DNA of 62,555 nucleotides from Planctomycetota bacterium. Lineage in GTDB: Bacteria > Planctomycetota > UBA1135 > GCA-002748355. The stretch spans positions 1 through 62,555 of the forward strand of contig NYZE01000144.1 of assembly GCA_002685965.1 (NCBI GenBank). Direction: 5' to 3'. Below, in pieces: positions 8,859-19,442 of the stretch. Under the pieces are notes generated by a model. It made no database searches and was not told the origin of the DNA. It was given only the letters and a program-made list of their open reading frames with translations. The position numbers and the translations under genes are program-made. The first letter of the stretch is position 1, and each line of letters begins with the position of its first letter.

Positions 8859-10817
8859 ATGAGCTATGGCCACGATCGGCAAGTCTTCGAGCCTTCCGAT
8901 GCGTTCCGGGCCGATGCCCGTATCTCATCGATGGAACAGTTCAATGAACTCTACGAGCGGTCCATTGCTGACCCCGAGGGTTTCTGGGGTGAGGTCGCGT
9001 CGCGCATCGCGTGGCGCAAGCCGTTCACCAGAGTTGTCGACTGGGACTTCCACGAGGCGCGGATTCGTTGGTTCGAGGACGGGACCCTGAACGTGACCGA
9101 GTCCTGCCTCGATCGCCACGTTGCCGCGGGCAACGGGGACAAGACCGCCATCGTCTGGGAGGGCAACGACCCGGCCGATGACGAGCGCATCAGCTACTCC
9201 GAGTTGCTCGACCGGGTGTGCCGCCTCGCCAATGCCCTGGCCAAACTCGGGGTCGAGAAGGGCGATCGCGTTTGCATGTACATGCCGATGATTCCCGACC
9301 TTGCGGTGGCGATGCTCGCGTGTGCGCGGATCGGCGCCGTCCACTCGATTGTGTTCGGCGGTTTCTCCGCGGATTCGCTGCGCGACCGCATTCTCGACTC
9401 CACGTGCAAGGTCTTGCTGACGGCTGACAGCACGTATCGCGGGCAAAAGGAGATCCGACTCAAGGACATTTCGGACGAGGCATTGGCCGGTTGTGACTGC
9501 ATCAAAGCGTGTGTCACGTTCAAGAACACGGGCAACGAAGTTGCGATGCAGGCCGGGCGCGATACCTGGGCGCACGACTTGTTGGCGGCCCCCGACATCA
9601 GCGCCGACTTCCCGGCCGTCGAAATGGGGGCAGAAGATCCGTTGTTCATTCTCTACACGTCGGGCTCGACGGGTAAGCCGAAGGGTGTCCTGCACACCTG
9701 CGGCGGCTACCTCGTCTACGCGAGCTACACGCACGAGAACGTGTTCGACCACCGCGCCGATGACGTCTACTGGTGCACAGCGGACATTGGCTGGATCACG
9801 GGTCACAGCTACATCGTTTATGGTCCGCTCGCCAACGGTGCGACGAGCCTGATGTTCGAAGGTGTGCCCAACTGGCCTGATCCCGGGCGCTTCTGGGACG
9901 TCGTCGACAAGCACAGCGTGACGCTCTTCTACACCGCACCAACTGCAATTCGCGCGTTGATGCGAGCCGGCGACGGACCCGTCACGAGTCGCAGCCGCAG
10001 CACCCTACGCTTGCTCGGCACCGTGGGCGAACCGATCAACCCGGAGGCTTGGCTCTGGTATCACAACGTCGTCGGCGAGGGACGCTGTCCGATCGTTGAC
10101 ACGTGGTGGCAAACGGAGACCGGTGGCATTCTGATCTCGGCACTGCCGGGCGCTACGCCGCTCAAGCCGGGTTCGGCGACGTTTCCGCAACCCGGCGTTC
10201 GACCGGTGCTCGTCGACGAGAGCGGTACCGTGCTCGAGGGAAACGGCGTCTCCGGCATGCTATGCATCGACTTGCCGTGGCCGGGCATGATGCGCACGCT
10301 CTACGGTGACCACGATCGATTCAAGGAGACCTACTTTTCGCGCTTTCCGGGCAAGTACTTCACCGGTGACGGCTGCACGCGGGACGAGGACGGCTACTAC
10401 TGGATTACCGGACGCGTCGACGACGTGCTCAACGTGTCCGGTCACCGAGTCGGCACTGCCGAGGTCGAGAGTGCGCTAGTCGGTCACGCCGGTGTTGCCG
10501 AAGCTGCCGTGGTCGGTCGTCCCGACGAGATCACCGGAGAGGCGATCTATGCCTACGTGATCCTCGACGAGGGTGCCGAGCCGGACGCGTCGACACGTGG
10601 CGCGCTCATTGCGCAAGTGCGCAAGGAGATCGGTCCATTCGCGGCACCCAAGGCGATTCACTTCGCGCCAGGTCTGCCGAAGACTCGGTCGGGCAAGATC
10701 ATGCGTCGTATCCTTCGCAAGATCGCGGCCGGTCAGACCGAGGACCTCGGCGACATCTCTACGCTCGCCGATCCGGACATCGTCGCGGAGTTGATCGAGA
10801 CGGCACCGGGAGCCTGA
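8859..10817 (+). CDS. acs: Acetyl-CoA synthetase
   Basis: AMP-forming acetate:CoA ligase (652 aa, the usual length). Visible motifs: the ATP-binding [12 protein letters not shown] near residue 266, the acetate-pocket region [26 protein letters not shown], the hinge region [13 protein letters not shown], and the C-terminal [11 protein letters not shown] whose lysine (about residue 613) is the acetylation-regulated catalytic lysine of the family. It gives a second route to acetyl-CoA near the dehydrogenase operon. It is divergent from pepP; no specific regulator site is recognised. Confidence 0.97.
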   Translation: MSYGHDRQVFEPSDAFRADARISSMEQFNELYERSIADPEGFWGEVASRIAWRKPFTRVVDWDFHEARIRWFEDGTLNVTESCLDRHVAAGNGDKTAIVWEGNDPADDERISYSELLDRVCRLANALAKLGVEKGDRVCMYMPMIPDLAVAMLACARIGAVHSIVFGGFSADSLRDRILDSTCKVLLTADSTYRGQKEIRLKDISDEALAGCDCIKACVTFKNTGNEVAMQAGRDTWAHDLLAAPDISADFPAVEMGAEDPLFILYTSGSTGKPKGVLHTCGGYLVYASYTHENVFDHRADDVYWCTADIGWITGHSYIVYGPLANGATSLMFEGVPNWPDPGRFWDVVDKHSVTLFYTAPTAIRALMRAGDGPVTSRSRSTLRLLGTVGEPINPEAWLWYHNVVGEGRCPIVDTWWQTETGGILISALPGATPLKPGSATFPQPGVRPVLVDESGTVLEGNGVSGMLCIDLPWPGMMRTLYGDHDRFKETYFSRFPGKYFTGDGCTRDEDGYYWITGRVDDVLNVSGHRVGTAEVESALVGHAGVAEAAVVGRPDEITGEAIYAYVILDEGAEPDASTRGALIAQVRKEIGPFAAPKAIHFAPGLPKTRSGKIMRRILRKIAAGQTEDLGDISTLADPDIVAELIETAPGA

Positions 10818-10985
10818 CGCCGCTGTGCCAGCAGACGCTTTCGTTACATCTCATTAGGGCAGCATCGGGTAACCCGTGGTCCCCGGCGCAACTACCCATG
10901 TGCGTTCTCGCGGTAGGGTCTCGATCGCTCATCAGCAGCAGTGTCGAACCGCGAGCATTCTCACCAAACAAACTGGACCAGCCTC

Positions 10986-12041
10986 ATGAAGTTCCTTCCT
11001 CTTTCTATCGCTCCCCTTTCCATCGCCGCTGCCATCTTGGCGGCGGGTCTCAGCGCACAGACGTCCAGCTTGTCGACCGCGACGGACGTTGGCGTCTTTG
11101 CCAACCTTGACAACTCGGCCGACTACAAGTTCATCGCCAAGGACACCCAGATCAGAGGCGAGGCGAACGTCGCCGCGAGGGTCGGGTCACGCGAAAAGGC
11201 CGCGGCTGGCGCTTCGACGACGGCCAACGTCAAGGCGGCGAAGAGCGCTGTCAGCGTGATTGTCAACGAGTCGGCCCACGCAAACCTAGCGGCCGCAGGC
11301 AAGGCCAGCGCCGGAACCAGCTCGTCCAACGATCCGAAGAACGCCAAGCAGGGGCCGCACTCCTTCTTGCTCGGCTACTCGGCCAAGAAGGACAGCAAGT
11401 GGATCGTTGGCGTTTCCTACACGGGACGCGTGTCGGGCAGCGGTGCGCGCGCCAGCACCGAGGTCGATATCGGCAACAACAAAAGTGTCGAGTTCAAGGC
11501 GGCAGCAGATGGCAAGACCTACCGCAAGGAGTTCGCGGTCACGGCCGGCGATCGCGGCATCTCCGTCTTGATGTCCACGGATGGGGCGACAGCCGTGACG
11601 GCGGCCGGCAGCGCAGGCTACAAGGCTTCGCTCATTGTCTCCATTCGTCCGGCCGACAACACCACGCGTCGCTGCACGGCCCGAGCCTACGGCCGCAGCT
11701 GTGGTCCCGTCATGGTAGCGGCCGAGAGCAAGCGTGGCGGCGAGACCGTGCTGACGTTCAAGACCCGGAACGCCAAGAGCCCCGGCGTCGCCCTGTTCAT
11801 GATCGGGGCCGAGCGCGCCGAAATATTGATCCCGGGCACGCGCTGCTACCTCAACCTGAAGCCGCTGGTCTTCCTTCCGCACGCTGTCGAGCGTGATGGC
11901 ACGGCGTCGATCAGTTTCGTTATCCCCAAGGCCCTCGAAGGCTCGTGGGTCAACCAGGACGCGACGCTCTCGGGCGACGCTCGCAAGATCGCAATCGGAA
12001 TGACCAACGGCATCGAGATCACTTGCAAGAAAGCCCAGTAG
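10986..12041 (+). CDS. Secreted hypothetical protein with planctomycete-type C-terminal domain
   Basis: 351 aa beginning with a clear signal peptide (MKFLPLSIAPLSIAAAILAA, cleavage likely after GLSAQ or nearby). The mature N-terminal part is Ala/Lys/Ser-rich with little recognisable structure. The middle is beta-rich and has a closely spaced cysteine pair (RRCTARAYGRSCGP). The last 80 residues follow a pattern I associate with the C-termini of many planctomycete exported proteins: IPGTRCYLNL, a hydrophobic strand, DGTASISFVIP, a W/Q turn, then MTNGIEI. This is recognition from memory, not a search. The ORF could begin at 10941, but 10986 gives the signal peptide. Function unknown; it stands alone between acs and metF. 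Confidence 0.7.
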   Translation: MKFLPLSIAPLSIAAAILAAGLSAQTSSLSTATDVGVFANLDNSADYKFIAKDTQIRGEANVAARVGSREKAAAGASTTANVKAAKSAVSVIVNESAHANLAAAGKASAGTSSSNDPKNAKQGPHSFLLGYSAKKDSKWIVGVSYTGRVSGSGARASTEVDIGNNKSVEFKAAADGKTYRKEFAVTAGDRGISVLMSTDGATAVTAAGSAGYKASLIVSIRPADNTTRRCTARAYGRSCGPVMVAAESKRGGETVLTFKTRNAKSPGVALFMIGAERAEILIPGTRCYLNLKPLVFLPHAVERDGTASISFVIPKALEGSWVNQDATLSGDARKIAIGMTNGIEITCKKAQ

Positions 12042-12055
12042 GGCAGCGGGCTAGG

Positions 12056-12946
12056 TCACCTCGCGTGTCGTAGCCGTGACAGGATCGCGCGTGTCGCCGA
12101 CGACTTGTTGAGCGTGTAGAAATGCAGGCCCGGCACGTCGTTGGCCAGTAGCTCGCGGCACTGGTCGATCGCGTAGCTGATACCGATGCTGGTGACGGCC
12201 GCGCGGTCGTTCTTGGCCGCTTTGAGTCTGTCAGTGAGTTTCACGGGAATGTGCGTGCCGCACATTCTCGTGAAGCGGCGGACCTGCTTGTAGTTCGTGA
12301 TCGGCATGATGCCGGGGACGATCGGCACCGCGATGCCGATGGCGCGCGCGCGCTCCTGAAACGCGAAGAAGTCCGCGTTGTTGAAGAACAGCTGCGTGAC
12401 CAGGTAGTCCGCGCCGGCGTCGACCTTGGCCTTGAGATTGGCCAGATCCTGCTCGGCGGTTGCAGCTTCTGGATGCTTCTCCGGATAGCACGCGGCGGCC
12501 AAGCAGAGCGGCGCGCCGAGGTCGCGGATGAAGGCGATCAGCTCCGAGCCGTAGCGGAAGCCGTCCGGTGCCGGGCGAAACTCGGTCTCTCCGGTCGGCG
12601 GATCACCGCGCAGCGCCAGAACGTTCTCGATGCCCGCCGCGACGATCCCATCGATGATCTCGGCCAGTTCGTCGCGCGAGTGACCGACACAGGTCAGGTG
12701 CGCCATCGCTTCGAGACCGATGTCGTTCTTGATTCGGCTCACGAGCTCGAGCGTCTTGCGCCGTGTGCTGCCGCCCGCACCGTAGGTAACCGAGATGAAT
12801 GACGGCGCCAGCGGTGCCAGCTCGTCGCGGGCGACGCGGAATAGCTCTTCGACGGCTTCGTCCGTCTTGGGTGGGAAGAACTCGAAAGAGACGACCCGGC
12901 GGTCCTCTGCTTCATAAGCGGCGAATAGGTCGGCGATGCGGACCAT
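12056..12946 (-). CDS. metF: Methylenetetrahydrofolate reductase
   Basis: FAD-dependent TIM-barrel enzyme (296 aa, normal MetF length) reducing 5,10-methylene-THF to 5-methyl-THF for methionine synthesis. Landmarks are VSFEFFPPKTDEAVEELF at the N-terminus with the catalytic Glu, SVTYGAGGSTR, HLTCVGHSRDE, ALRGDPP, QLFFNNADFF and VPIVPGIMPITN. The chosen ATG (12944-12946) overlaps the stop of the upstream transporter gene as ATGA, implying translational coupling. A longer reading would lie wholly inside the transporter gene in another frame. Confidence 0.95.
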   Translation of the reverse strand: MVRIADLFAAYEAEDRRVVSFEFFPPKTDEAVEELFRVARDELAPLAPSFISVTYGAGGSTRRKTLELVSRIKNDIGLEAMAHLTCVGHSRDELAEIIDGIVAAGIENVLALRGDPPTGETEFRPAPDGFRYGSELIAFIRDLGAPLCLAAACYPEKHPEAATAEQDLANLKAKVDAGADYLVTQLFFNNADFFAFQERARAIGIAVPIVPGIMPITNYKQVRRFTRMCGTHIPVKLTDRLKAAKNDRAAVTSIGISYAIDQCRELLANDVPGLHFYTLNKSSATRAILSRLRHAR

Positions 12947-14454
12947 CAGCTGTCCTGATCGACCGGCGGCTTGAGCTTCCTGTTGAGCAACCGCAGAACC
13001 ACAAACGCGAGCGTCCACTGCGCGACGCACGTGCCGACAGAGTAGGTGTCGAGCGGATCCCACCAATGTGCGGCCCACTTGCCACTCACCGACTCATAGA
13101 ACCACCAGCCCAACAGCCAAGCGAACTGTACCGGGATCGCGGCCATCAGGACCCAGTTGAACCACGGCCCGAGTTGGAAGCCCACCCCGCTGCGGTTGAT
13201 CCACTCCCTGCGAAACGTATCGCAGCCGACACGCCACACCGCGATCACGCAGATGAGACCACTGATGAGCAGTCCGAGTCCCCATGCCCAATCCTGGTTG
13301 TCGAGGAACCCCAGGCTCATGGCAGACGGAATCCCGGCCGCGAAACCGACACCGCAGACGAACCCGATCGCGCGCCGGCGTGACAGCCCGAGATCCATCA
13401 CGCAGCGGGTCGCAAGCTCCACCATGGCGATCAACGAAGTCAGTGCGGCGAACGTGAGAGCCAAGAAGAACATCGCCGACAGCCAGGGGCCGGCGGCCCC
13501 GAGCTCACCGAACAGACGCGGAATCCAGACCATCGCCATGCCCGTGTTGCCGGGCGTGTTGGTCTGGAGAACTTGAACGGCGTCTGCGTTGAGTAACGGT
13601 GCGAGTGCGAACACGGCCGGGATCGTCGCCATCGCCGCAACGAGGCTCGCGGTGTTGTTGCCGACGCCCGTGATGAGCGCGTTGCCTACACCGTTCTCCT
13701 TGGTCGAGGAACCGATCGCGAAGGTCATCAACAGTCCCCAGCCAGCGCCGGTCGAGAACGCAGATTGGCTGAGGGCTTCGAGCCACGGTTTGGTGGTCAA
13801 AAGCGCATCGCCGTTGACGCGGAACATGTAGTCGATGCCGCGGTGGGCGCCCTCGCGCGTGAGGCCGACGACTAGCAGGACCAGGAGCAAGGCGAAGAGG
13901 ATTGGCAGGAAGATCTTGTTCGCCCGTTCGATACCGCCCCGCAGACCGCGCGCGACGAAGAACGCCGCGATGCCGAAAACCAGCGCGGTCGCGAGCAACG
14001 CTGGGGCACCTTGCGCCAGCCCTTTGAAGTGTTCGGTGGCCGCCTCTTTGCCGAGTGCTCCGATCGCGCCGCGCAACGACTCGATGACATAGATGCCGCA
14101 CCAGCCAGCGATGACGGCGTAGTAGCACATGATCATCGTCGTGCAGAGCGCGACGAAGGCGCCGAGCCAGGCCAGCTTCGGACCAAGCATCGAGCTGAGC
14201 GAAGCCACGACACCCCGGCGTGTCTTCTTGCCGATCGAGAACTCGACGATCAAGAGAGGGATCGACCAGGTAAACAGGAAGATCACCCACGGGATCAGGA
14301 AGGTCCCGCCACCGTCGAACTTGGCGATGATGCGCGGGAATCTCCAGATGTTCCCGGTGCCGATCGCCATGCCGAGCGCGACCAGCAACAGCGCGAAGCG
14401 CGACGAGAACAGATCCTTGGGTTCCTCTCTCTCCGCTGCCATCAGGGCGCTCAT
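12946..14454 (-). CDS. Sodium:neurotransmitter symporter (SNF/NSS) family transporter
   Basis: Polytopic membrane protein of 502 aa with about 12 hydrophobic segments. The first segments read [15 protein letters not shown], the Na+-binding TM1 signature of the NSS/LeuT family, followed by GGGTFLIPW. Family members couple Na+ influx to uptake of amino acids or related solutes. It overlaps metF downstream and diverges from hutU with 38 bp between start codons. An amino-acid substrate is therefore plausible, but the exact solute cannot be read. Confidence 0.9.
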   Translation of the reverse strand: MSALMAAEREEPKDLFSSRFALLLVALGMAIGTGNIWRFPRIIAKFDGGGTFLIPWVIFLFTWSIPLLIVEFSIGKKTRRGVVASLSSMLGPKLAWLGAFVALCTTMIMCYYAVIAGWCGIYVIESLRGAIGALGKEAATEHFKGLAQGAPALLATALVFGIAAFFVARGLRGGIERANKIFLPILFALLLVLLVVGLTREGAHRGIDYMFRVNGDALLTTKPWLEALSQSAFSTGAGWGLLMTFAIGSSTKENGVGNALITGVGNNTASLVAAMATIPAVFALAPLLNADAVQVLQTNTPGNTGMAMVWIPRLFGELGAAGPWLSAMFFLALTFAALTSLIAMVELATRCVMDLGLSRRRAIGFVCGVGFAAGIPSAMSLGFLDNQDWAWGLGLLISGLICVIAVWRVGCDTFRREWINRSGVGFQLGPWFNWVLMAAIPVQFAWLLGWWFYESVSGKWAAHWWDPLDTYSVGTCVAQWTLAFVVLRLLNRKLKPPVDQDS

Positions 14455-14492
14455 CTTTCGTTCGCCGCGCGGGCTTTGCTACTCTCTTCCGG

Positions 14493-16178
14493 ATGTCCCC
14501 AGAAGCTATAGCCGGGCCCCGCCCCGTTCGCGCGCCCCGAGGCAACGCACTCCACTGCGCGAACTGGCAGATCGAGGCGGCCTTTCGCATGATCCAGAAC
14601 AACCTCGACCCCGAGGTTGCCGAGGATCCGGATCGCCTCGTCGTCTACGGCGGCTCGGGCAAGGCGGCACGCAGTTGGCCGGACTTCGATCGCATCCTCG
14701 CTTGCCTGCAGCGACTCAAACCCGACGAGACGATGCTCGTGCAGTCAGGCCGCGCCGTCGGAGTGTTCCGAACGCACGAGGACGCGCCGCGGGTTTTGAT
14801 CGCCAACAGCAACCTCGTTGGCAAGTGGGCCGATTGGGACGAGTTCCGCCGCCTCGAAGCCATGGGCCTGACGATGTTCGGGCAGATGACCGCAGGGTCG
14901 TGGATCTACATCGGCAGCCAAGGGATTCTGCAAGGCACTTACGAGACATTCGCTGCCGCTGCACGACAGCACTGGGGTGCGCAAGCAGACCTCGCTGGTC
15001 GACTCGTCGTGACCGGAGGGTGTGGCGGCATGGGTGGCGCACAACCACTCTCGGTGACGCTCAATGGCGGTGTCTGTTTGATCGCGGAAGTCGATCGGTC
15101 GCGCGCGGAGAAGCGCATCGCGACGCGCTACCTCGACGCGATCGTTGACGACATCGATGCGGCGATCGACGCCGCGCTCGAGGCCAAGCGCGATGCCCGC
15201 ACGTTTTCGGTCGCTTGGATCGGGCCAGCGTCAGACCTGTGCGCGCGGCTGTTGGGACGCGACGTAATTCCAGACTTATTGACGGATCAAACGAGTGCGC
15301 ATGACTTGATGAACGGCTACGTGCCGGACGGCATGTCGTTCGCGGATGCGTTGGAGCAGCGTTCAAGCGATCCCGAGCGTTACCTTGCCGAGTCAAAACG
15401 CACCGTCCGTCGACACGTCGAACTCATGGTCGCTTTGCTGGATCGTGGCGCGATCACCTTCGACTATGGCAACAACATCCGCACTGCAGCACATGAGGAA
15501 GGCTACGATCGCTCGTACGCGTTTCCTGGTTTCGTACCAGCCTACGTCCGCCCGCTGTTTTGCGAGGGCAAGGGCCCGTTCCGGTGGGTCGCCCTGTCGG
15601 GCGAAGCGTCTGATATTCACCGCACCGACGAACTCGTGCTCGAGATGTTTCCTGACAACCGTTTCCTCTGCCGCTGGATCGAGTTGGCGCGCGACAAGGT
15701 CGCGTTCCAAGGGCTACCTTCTCGCATCTGTTGGCTGGGCTACGGCGAACGTGATCGCTTCGCGGTTGCGGTCAACGAACTCGTCGCGAGCGGCGAGATC
15801 TCGGCGCCGATTGTCTTTGGGCGCGATCACCTCGATTGCGGGTCGGTGGCGAGTCCGTATCGCGAGACCGAAGACATGAAGGACGGTTCGGACGCAATCG
15901 CCGATTGGCCGATTCTCAACGCGCTCCTGTCCGTGGCGACCGGAGCTACGTGGACGAGTTTCCACCATGGCGGCGGTGTTGGGATAGGCTATTCGCTGCA
16001 TGCCGGACAGGTCGCTGTAGCCGATGGAACACCCGAGGCAGGCGAGAGATTGAAACGGGTCTTGATCGGAGATCCGGGCATAGGAATCGTTCGGCATGCG
16101 GATGCTGGCTATGAAGAAGCTCGCTCTGCCGCCCGGCGCTTCTGTGTGGATTTAGGGCAACCGACTAAGAAGGACTGA
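14493..16178 (+). CDS. hutU: Urocanate hydratase
   Basis: NAD+-dependent enzyme (561 aa, typical length) converting urocanate to imidazolonepropionate, the second step of histidine degradation. Visible are the substrate/NAD-binding QGTYETF region, [13 protein letters not shown], the active-site cysteine segment [17 protein letters not shown], and [17 protein letters not shown]. No hutH, hutI or hutG lies in the window. lemA follows 3 bp after the stop, so these genes are probably cotranscribed. Confidence 0.97.
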   Translation: MSPEAIAGPRPVRAPRGNALHCANWQIEAAFRMIQNNLDPEVAEDPDRLVVYGGSGKAARSWPDFDRILACLQRLKPDETMLVQSGRAVGVFRTHEDAPRVLIANSNLVGKWADWDEFRRLEAMGLTMFGQMTAGSWIYIGSQGILQGTYETFAAAARQHWGAQADLAGRLVVTGGCGGMGGAQPLSVTLNGGVCLIAEVDRSRAEKRIATRYLDAIVDDIDAAIDAALEAKRDARTFSVAWIGPASDLCARLLGRDVIPDLLTDQTSAHDLMNGYVPDGMSFADALEQRSSDPERYLAESKRTVRRHVELMVALLDRGAITFDYGNNIRTAAHEEGYDRSYAFPGFVPAYVRPLFCEGKGPFRWVALSGEASDIHRTDELVLEMFPDNRFLCRWIELARDKVAFQGLPSRICWLGYGERDRFAVAVNELVASGEISAPIVFGRDHLDCGSVASPYRETEDMKDGSDAIADWPILNALLSVATGATWTSFHHGGGVGIGYSLHAGQVAVADGTPEAGERLKRVLIGDPGIGIVRHADAGYEEARSAARRFCVDLGQPTKKD

Positions 16179-16181
16179 CCA

Positions 16182-16763
16182 ATGACCGCGTTCTTGTTCG
16201 CCAGCCTGGCGCTGTACATTCCCATCGGTGTCGTTGTCCTCACGATCCTGATACTGGTCGTCGTCTACAACGGCCTCGTGTCAGGCCGCAACGAAACCGA
16301 GAACGCTTGGAGTCAAGTCGACGTGCAGCTCAAGCGACGGTACGACCTCATCCCGAATCTGGTCGAGACCGCCAAGGGCTACATGGAGCACGAGAAGGAG
16401 ACTCTCGAAGCTGTCATCAAGGCGCGCCAGCAGGCAATCAGCGTTGCCGATGGCAGCGTCGTCGATCAGGCCAAGGCCGAGAACTTCTTGTCGCAGACGC
16501 TGCGCTCGTTGTTCGCCGTGACCGAGAGCTATCCGGATCTCAAGGCGAATCAGAACATGCTGGCGCTGCAAGAGGAGCTGACCAGCACCGAGAACCGCAT
16601 CGGTTTTGCGCGGCAGCACTTCAACGATGCCGTGCTCCGTTACAACAACCGCGTGCAGCAGTTCCCGGGCGTCATGGTCGCCGGGATGTTCGGCTTCAGC
16701 GAGGGTGAGTTCTTCGAACTCCAGGACGAAGGGCAGCGCGAGCCGGTCCAGGTCAAGTTCTGA
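16182..16763 (+). CDS. LemA family protein
   Basis: 193-aa protein with one N-terminal transmembrane helix (about residues 5-29) followed by the helical LemA domain: NETENAWSQVDVQLKRRYDL, IPNLVETAKGYMEHE, and a C-terminal FGFSEGEFFE. LemA proteins have no defined enzymatic activity and are commonly paired with HtpX-type membrane peptidases, as here. It starts 3 bp after hutU. Confidence 0.92.
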   Translation: MTAFLFASLALYIPIGVVVLTILILVVVYNGLVSGRNETENAWSQVDVQLKRRYDLIPNLVETAKGYMEHEKETLEAVIKARQQAISVADGSVVDQAKAENFLSQTLRSLFAVTESYPDLKANQNMLALQEELTSTENRIGFARQHFNDAVLRYNNRVQQFPGVMVAGMFGFSEGEFFELQDEGQREPVQVKF

Positions 16764-16781
16764 GTCAGTTCACGAGATTGT

Positions 16782-16801
16782 CTGACCGCGTCGTCGGTCA
16801 G
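16782..16801 (+). other. Hairpin between lemA and htpX
   Basis: CTGACCG (16782-16788) and CGGTCAG (16795-16801) form a perfect 7-bp stem with a 6-nt loop in the 76-bp gap between lemA and the M48 peptidase. No T-run follows, so it is not a convincing intrinsic terminator. A processing or stability hairpin is possible. Confidence 0.4.
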
Positions 16802-16839
16802 CGCTGTTTCTCGAGCCGTGTCATCCGGCCAACGGGCTG

Positions 16840-17775
16840 ATGGTCGAAACCGTCAAAGCAGCCAAGCGGCCCGCGCGGCATGGCCCGCGCGTCTCGTTCA
16901 TCGAGCTACAGGCGCGCAACAAGCGCCGCTCGTTCATTCTCGTAGTGATGATGCTGGGCATCGTGACCGCCATCGGCACGACCCTCGGCGCGACCTGGGG
17001 ATGCTGGTGGCTTGGCCTGCTGATAGGGTTGGTCGCCGCGATCATTCACTACGCCGCGGCACGCATGAGCGGTACACGGATGGTCATGGCGGCAACCGGT
17101 GCTCGGCCGCTGGGGAAGCGAGAGGACCCGCAGCTCGTCAACGTCATCGAAGAGATCGCGATCTCTGCTGGCATGCCGTGTCCGGCGATCTGGATCATCG
17201 AGGAGGACAGCTCAAACGCGTTCGCGACCGGCTTCGACCGCGACGACGCAGCCGTGGCGATCACGCGCGGGCTGAGGCACAAGCTCAAGCGGGACGAGTT
17301 ACAAGCGGTCATCGCGCATGAGATCGGCCACATCCGCAACGGTGACTCGGGCTACATGGTGTTGATGGCCGTGCTCGTCGGCTCCGTTGCCCTGCTTGCC
17401 GACATAGGTATCCGCACCCTGCGGCACGGCGGGCGGTCGCGCAGGGGCGGCGCACAGGCGGTCGGGCTCATTGTCTTGCTCGTGCTCGTCGTTCTGGCGC
17501 CCCTGTTCGCACGGCTGTTGCGCGCAGCGGTGTCGCGGCAGCGCGAGTTTCTCGCCGACGCCACAGCCGTCGAGTTGACTCGCCAGCCGCAAGCTCTGGT
17601 TTCTGCGCTGCAAAAGCTGACCGCCGACACGACGCCGCTTGTGGCCGCAAACCGCGCCACGAACCACCTCTTCATCGTCAACCCGATGCGCCGGGCCCGT
17701 GCTGGCGGTGGCGCGCTGTCGACGCACCCGCCGCTCGCTGCTCGCATCAAGCGAATCGAGGATCTGTACAGCTGA
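16840..17775 (+). CDS. htpX: M48-family membrane zinc metallopeptidase, HtpX-like
   Basis: 311-aa membrane protease of the quality-control type. Two hydrophobic segments (about 30-70) precede the catalytic HEIGH motif (about 161-165), with a further TM region (about 173-230) and the third zinc-ligand region EFLADATAVELTR. The C-terminal THPPLAARIKRI is typical of HtpX. It follows lemA, a recurrent pairing. Members degrade damaged or misfolded membrane proteins; the substrate here is unknown. Confidence 0.93.
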   Translation: MVETVKAAKRPARHGPRVSFIELQARNKRRSFILVVMMLGIVTAIGTTLGATWGCWWLGLLIGLVAAIIHYAAARMSGTRMVMAATGARPLGKREDPQLVNVIEEIAISAGMPCPAIWIIEEDSSNAFATGFDRDDAAVAITRGLRHKLKRDELQAVIAHEIGHIRNGDSGYMVLMAVLVGSVALLADIGIRTLRHGGRSRRGGAQAVGLIVLLVLVVLAPLFARLLRAAVSRQREFLADATAVELTRQPQALVSALQKLTADTTPLVAANRATNHLFIVNPMRRARAGGGALSTHPPLAARIKRIEDLYS

Positions 17776-17789
17776 GCGCGAGGCTTCGG

Positions 17790-19310
17790 CTACTTCGGCG
17801 GAGTAGAGCCGAATCGTACGCCGGATACTGCTGGTGCCGAGTCCGGTGCGCGCACCCACGCCGTTCGCCCATTCGGTAGCGATTGTGCTTCCAATGCGCG
17901 TCCCGCCATGAGCCGCGCGATGAAGGCCGTTCTCGGCGTCTGCGCGCGTTCGGCTTCGGCGAGCGCGACGGGGAGCATGTCGGTGGCCATCTGCTCGGTC
18001 TGCATGATGCGCAGCGTACGTTCCCAACCGACTCTGCGCGCGAGGTCGAGCATCTCCGGCTCGGCGAGGACTTCGGGTAGCCGATTGCCGTGCCGTAGCA
18101 GCCAGCGCAGCGCCATGGATGAGTGGCCAGCCTTGTCGTCGGCGCGGACGAGCGCGAGGACGTCGCTGGGTGTGGCGCGATCGAGGCGCAGCACGAGCAA
18201 ACGGATCGCGCGTGCGTCAGCAGTCCGGCCCAGCCCATCGAGGGAATCGGCGAGGCAGCGCATGGCTTCGGGTCGACTTGGGCCGAGGTCGAGAGCCCGG
18301 TCGGCCCAGGACTTCGCCGTCGCCCAGTCACCAGCGCCGAGTGCGCGCTGACTCTGTTCGATCGTGCTGCGGATGGTCGCCAGGTGTTCGACTGCGCGGC
18401 GGCCGCGGCGGTGGACGTTGCCGATCACGCGTTCCTCGGCGGACCCCGGGGCGACCAACTGGAGCGCGAGTGCGAGCGAGGCGCACATGCGCTGTGGACG
18501 GGCGAGGCGCTCTTGTAGCCGTGCTTGCAGCAGTGCGAGGCTCGCCGCACCGGGCACGAGCATCCGGGCTTGCCGCACGGCCCGACGCGCGGCGTTGAGC
18601 CTGCCGGCCTCGGTGTGCAACTGCGCCTGCAGCAGCCATGCGCGGGCGAGTAGAGGGTCGTGCAATGTCGAGAACCCTGCAGCGTGGCGCGTGGTTGCCG
18701 TCTCGAGCAGCGCCAACGCACGCTCGGAGTCATCGCTTCGCACAGAGCGAACTGCCTCCACGAGTAGAGTCGCCATATCGAGCACATCGACGATGCGCTT
18801 CGTGCGTAGACGTGAGCGGCCCGTGTCGTCGGAGGTCTCAATCGTCACGATGGCGGTGGCGTTCTGCGATGGGTTGACGTGGATCTGAACCGACTCGGTC
18901 CGATGACCACGTGGCATGAACGCTCGTGAGGCCACGAAGCTCACTCTCGGCAGCGCCCTCAGGTTCGCTTGCGTTCCCTGTAGGTCAGGCTCGACGATCG
19001 TGCCACGCACGAAGTGTCCGTTGGCGTCGGGCAACAGAGGTCCCCGCGCGCCGCGCGCCCACCTGATCAGCCAAGCGTCGTTGCCGAGCTCCCTTGCAAA
19101 CGCCGTCGGGTGCCGCGGATCGCGGTGTGCCGCAGAGCACTCATAGGCAAGCACTTCGGCCGCCAGGCAGGCTGCCTGCTCGGCGCTGAGGCCAACCTCG
19201 AGCCGCTGGGTATGCGGAGCTCGATCCACCGTCAGTGCCGTACAAGCCGAGCCGAGGACCATGAGTCCCAAGCTCAGTAGCAGGAGCCAAAGCTGTTTGG
19301 TCTTCTTCAT
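17790..19310 (-). CDS. Lipoprotein with TPR-like helical repeats, function unknown
   Basis: 506 aa from the ATG at 19310, chosen because MKKTKQLWLLLLSLGLMVLG gives a standard lipoprotein signal ending in the lipobox LGSAC (lipidated C23). An ATG eight codons upstream is possible. The N-terminal half is a mixed domain that I do not recognise. The second half (about 200-460) consists of alpha-helical TPR-like repeats such as LLARAWLLQAQLHTEAGRL and AKSWADRALDLGPSRPEAM. Probably periplasm-facing and membrane-tethered, acting as a protein-interaction scaffold. It is convergent with htpX and has no clear operon partner. Confidence 0.75.
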   Translation of the reverse strand: MKKTKQLWLLLLSLGLMVLGSACTALTVDRAPHTQRLEVGLSAEQAACLAAEVLAYECSAAHRDPRHPTAFARELGNDAWLIRWARGARGPLLPDANGHFVRGTIVEPDLQGTQANLRALPRVSFVASRAFMPRGHRTESVQIHVNPSQNATAIVTIETSDDTGRSRLRTKRIVDVLDMATLLVEAVRSVRSDDSERALALLETATTRHAAGFSTLHDPLLARAWLLQAQLHTEAGRLNAARRAVRQARMLVPGAASLALLQARLQERLARPQRMCASLALALQLVAPGSAEERVIGNVHRRGRRAVEHLATIRSTIEQSQRALGAGDWATAKSWADRALDLGPSRPEAMRCLADSLDGLGRTADARAIRLLVLRLDRATPSDVLALVRADDKAGHSSMALRWLLRHGNRLPEVLAEPEMLDLARRVGWERTLRIMQTEQMATDMLPVALAEAERAQTPRTAFIARLMAGRALEAQSLPNGRTAWVRAPDSAPAVSGVRFGSTPPK

Positions 19311-19442
19311 GGGCTCGCCGTTCTTGCTCGGCATGTCGAGAATCGCGGCACTTCCTCGTCAAACCGTCGGATCGACCAACGCGGCGGCGCGCTTGAAGGG
19401 GCCTGTGGGGTTCTTGAACACTCGGCTGGCGGTTAGGCTGGC

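Noticed and set aside
10818..10985. Possible terminator or riboswitch after acs
   Set aside because: No stem with a T-run or known riboswitch pattern was seen in this 168-bp gap.
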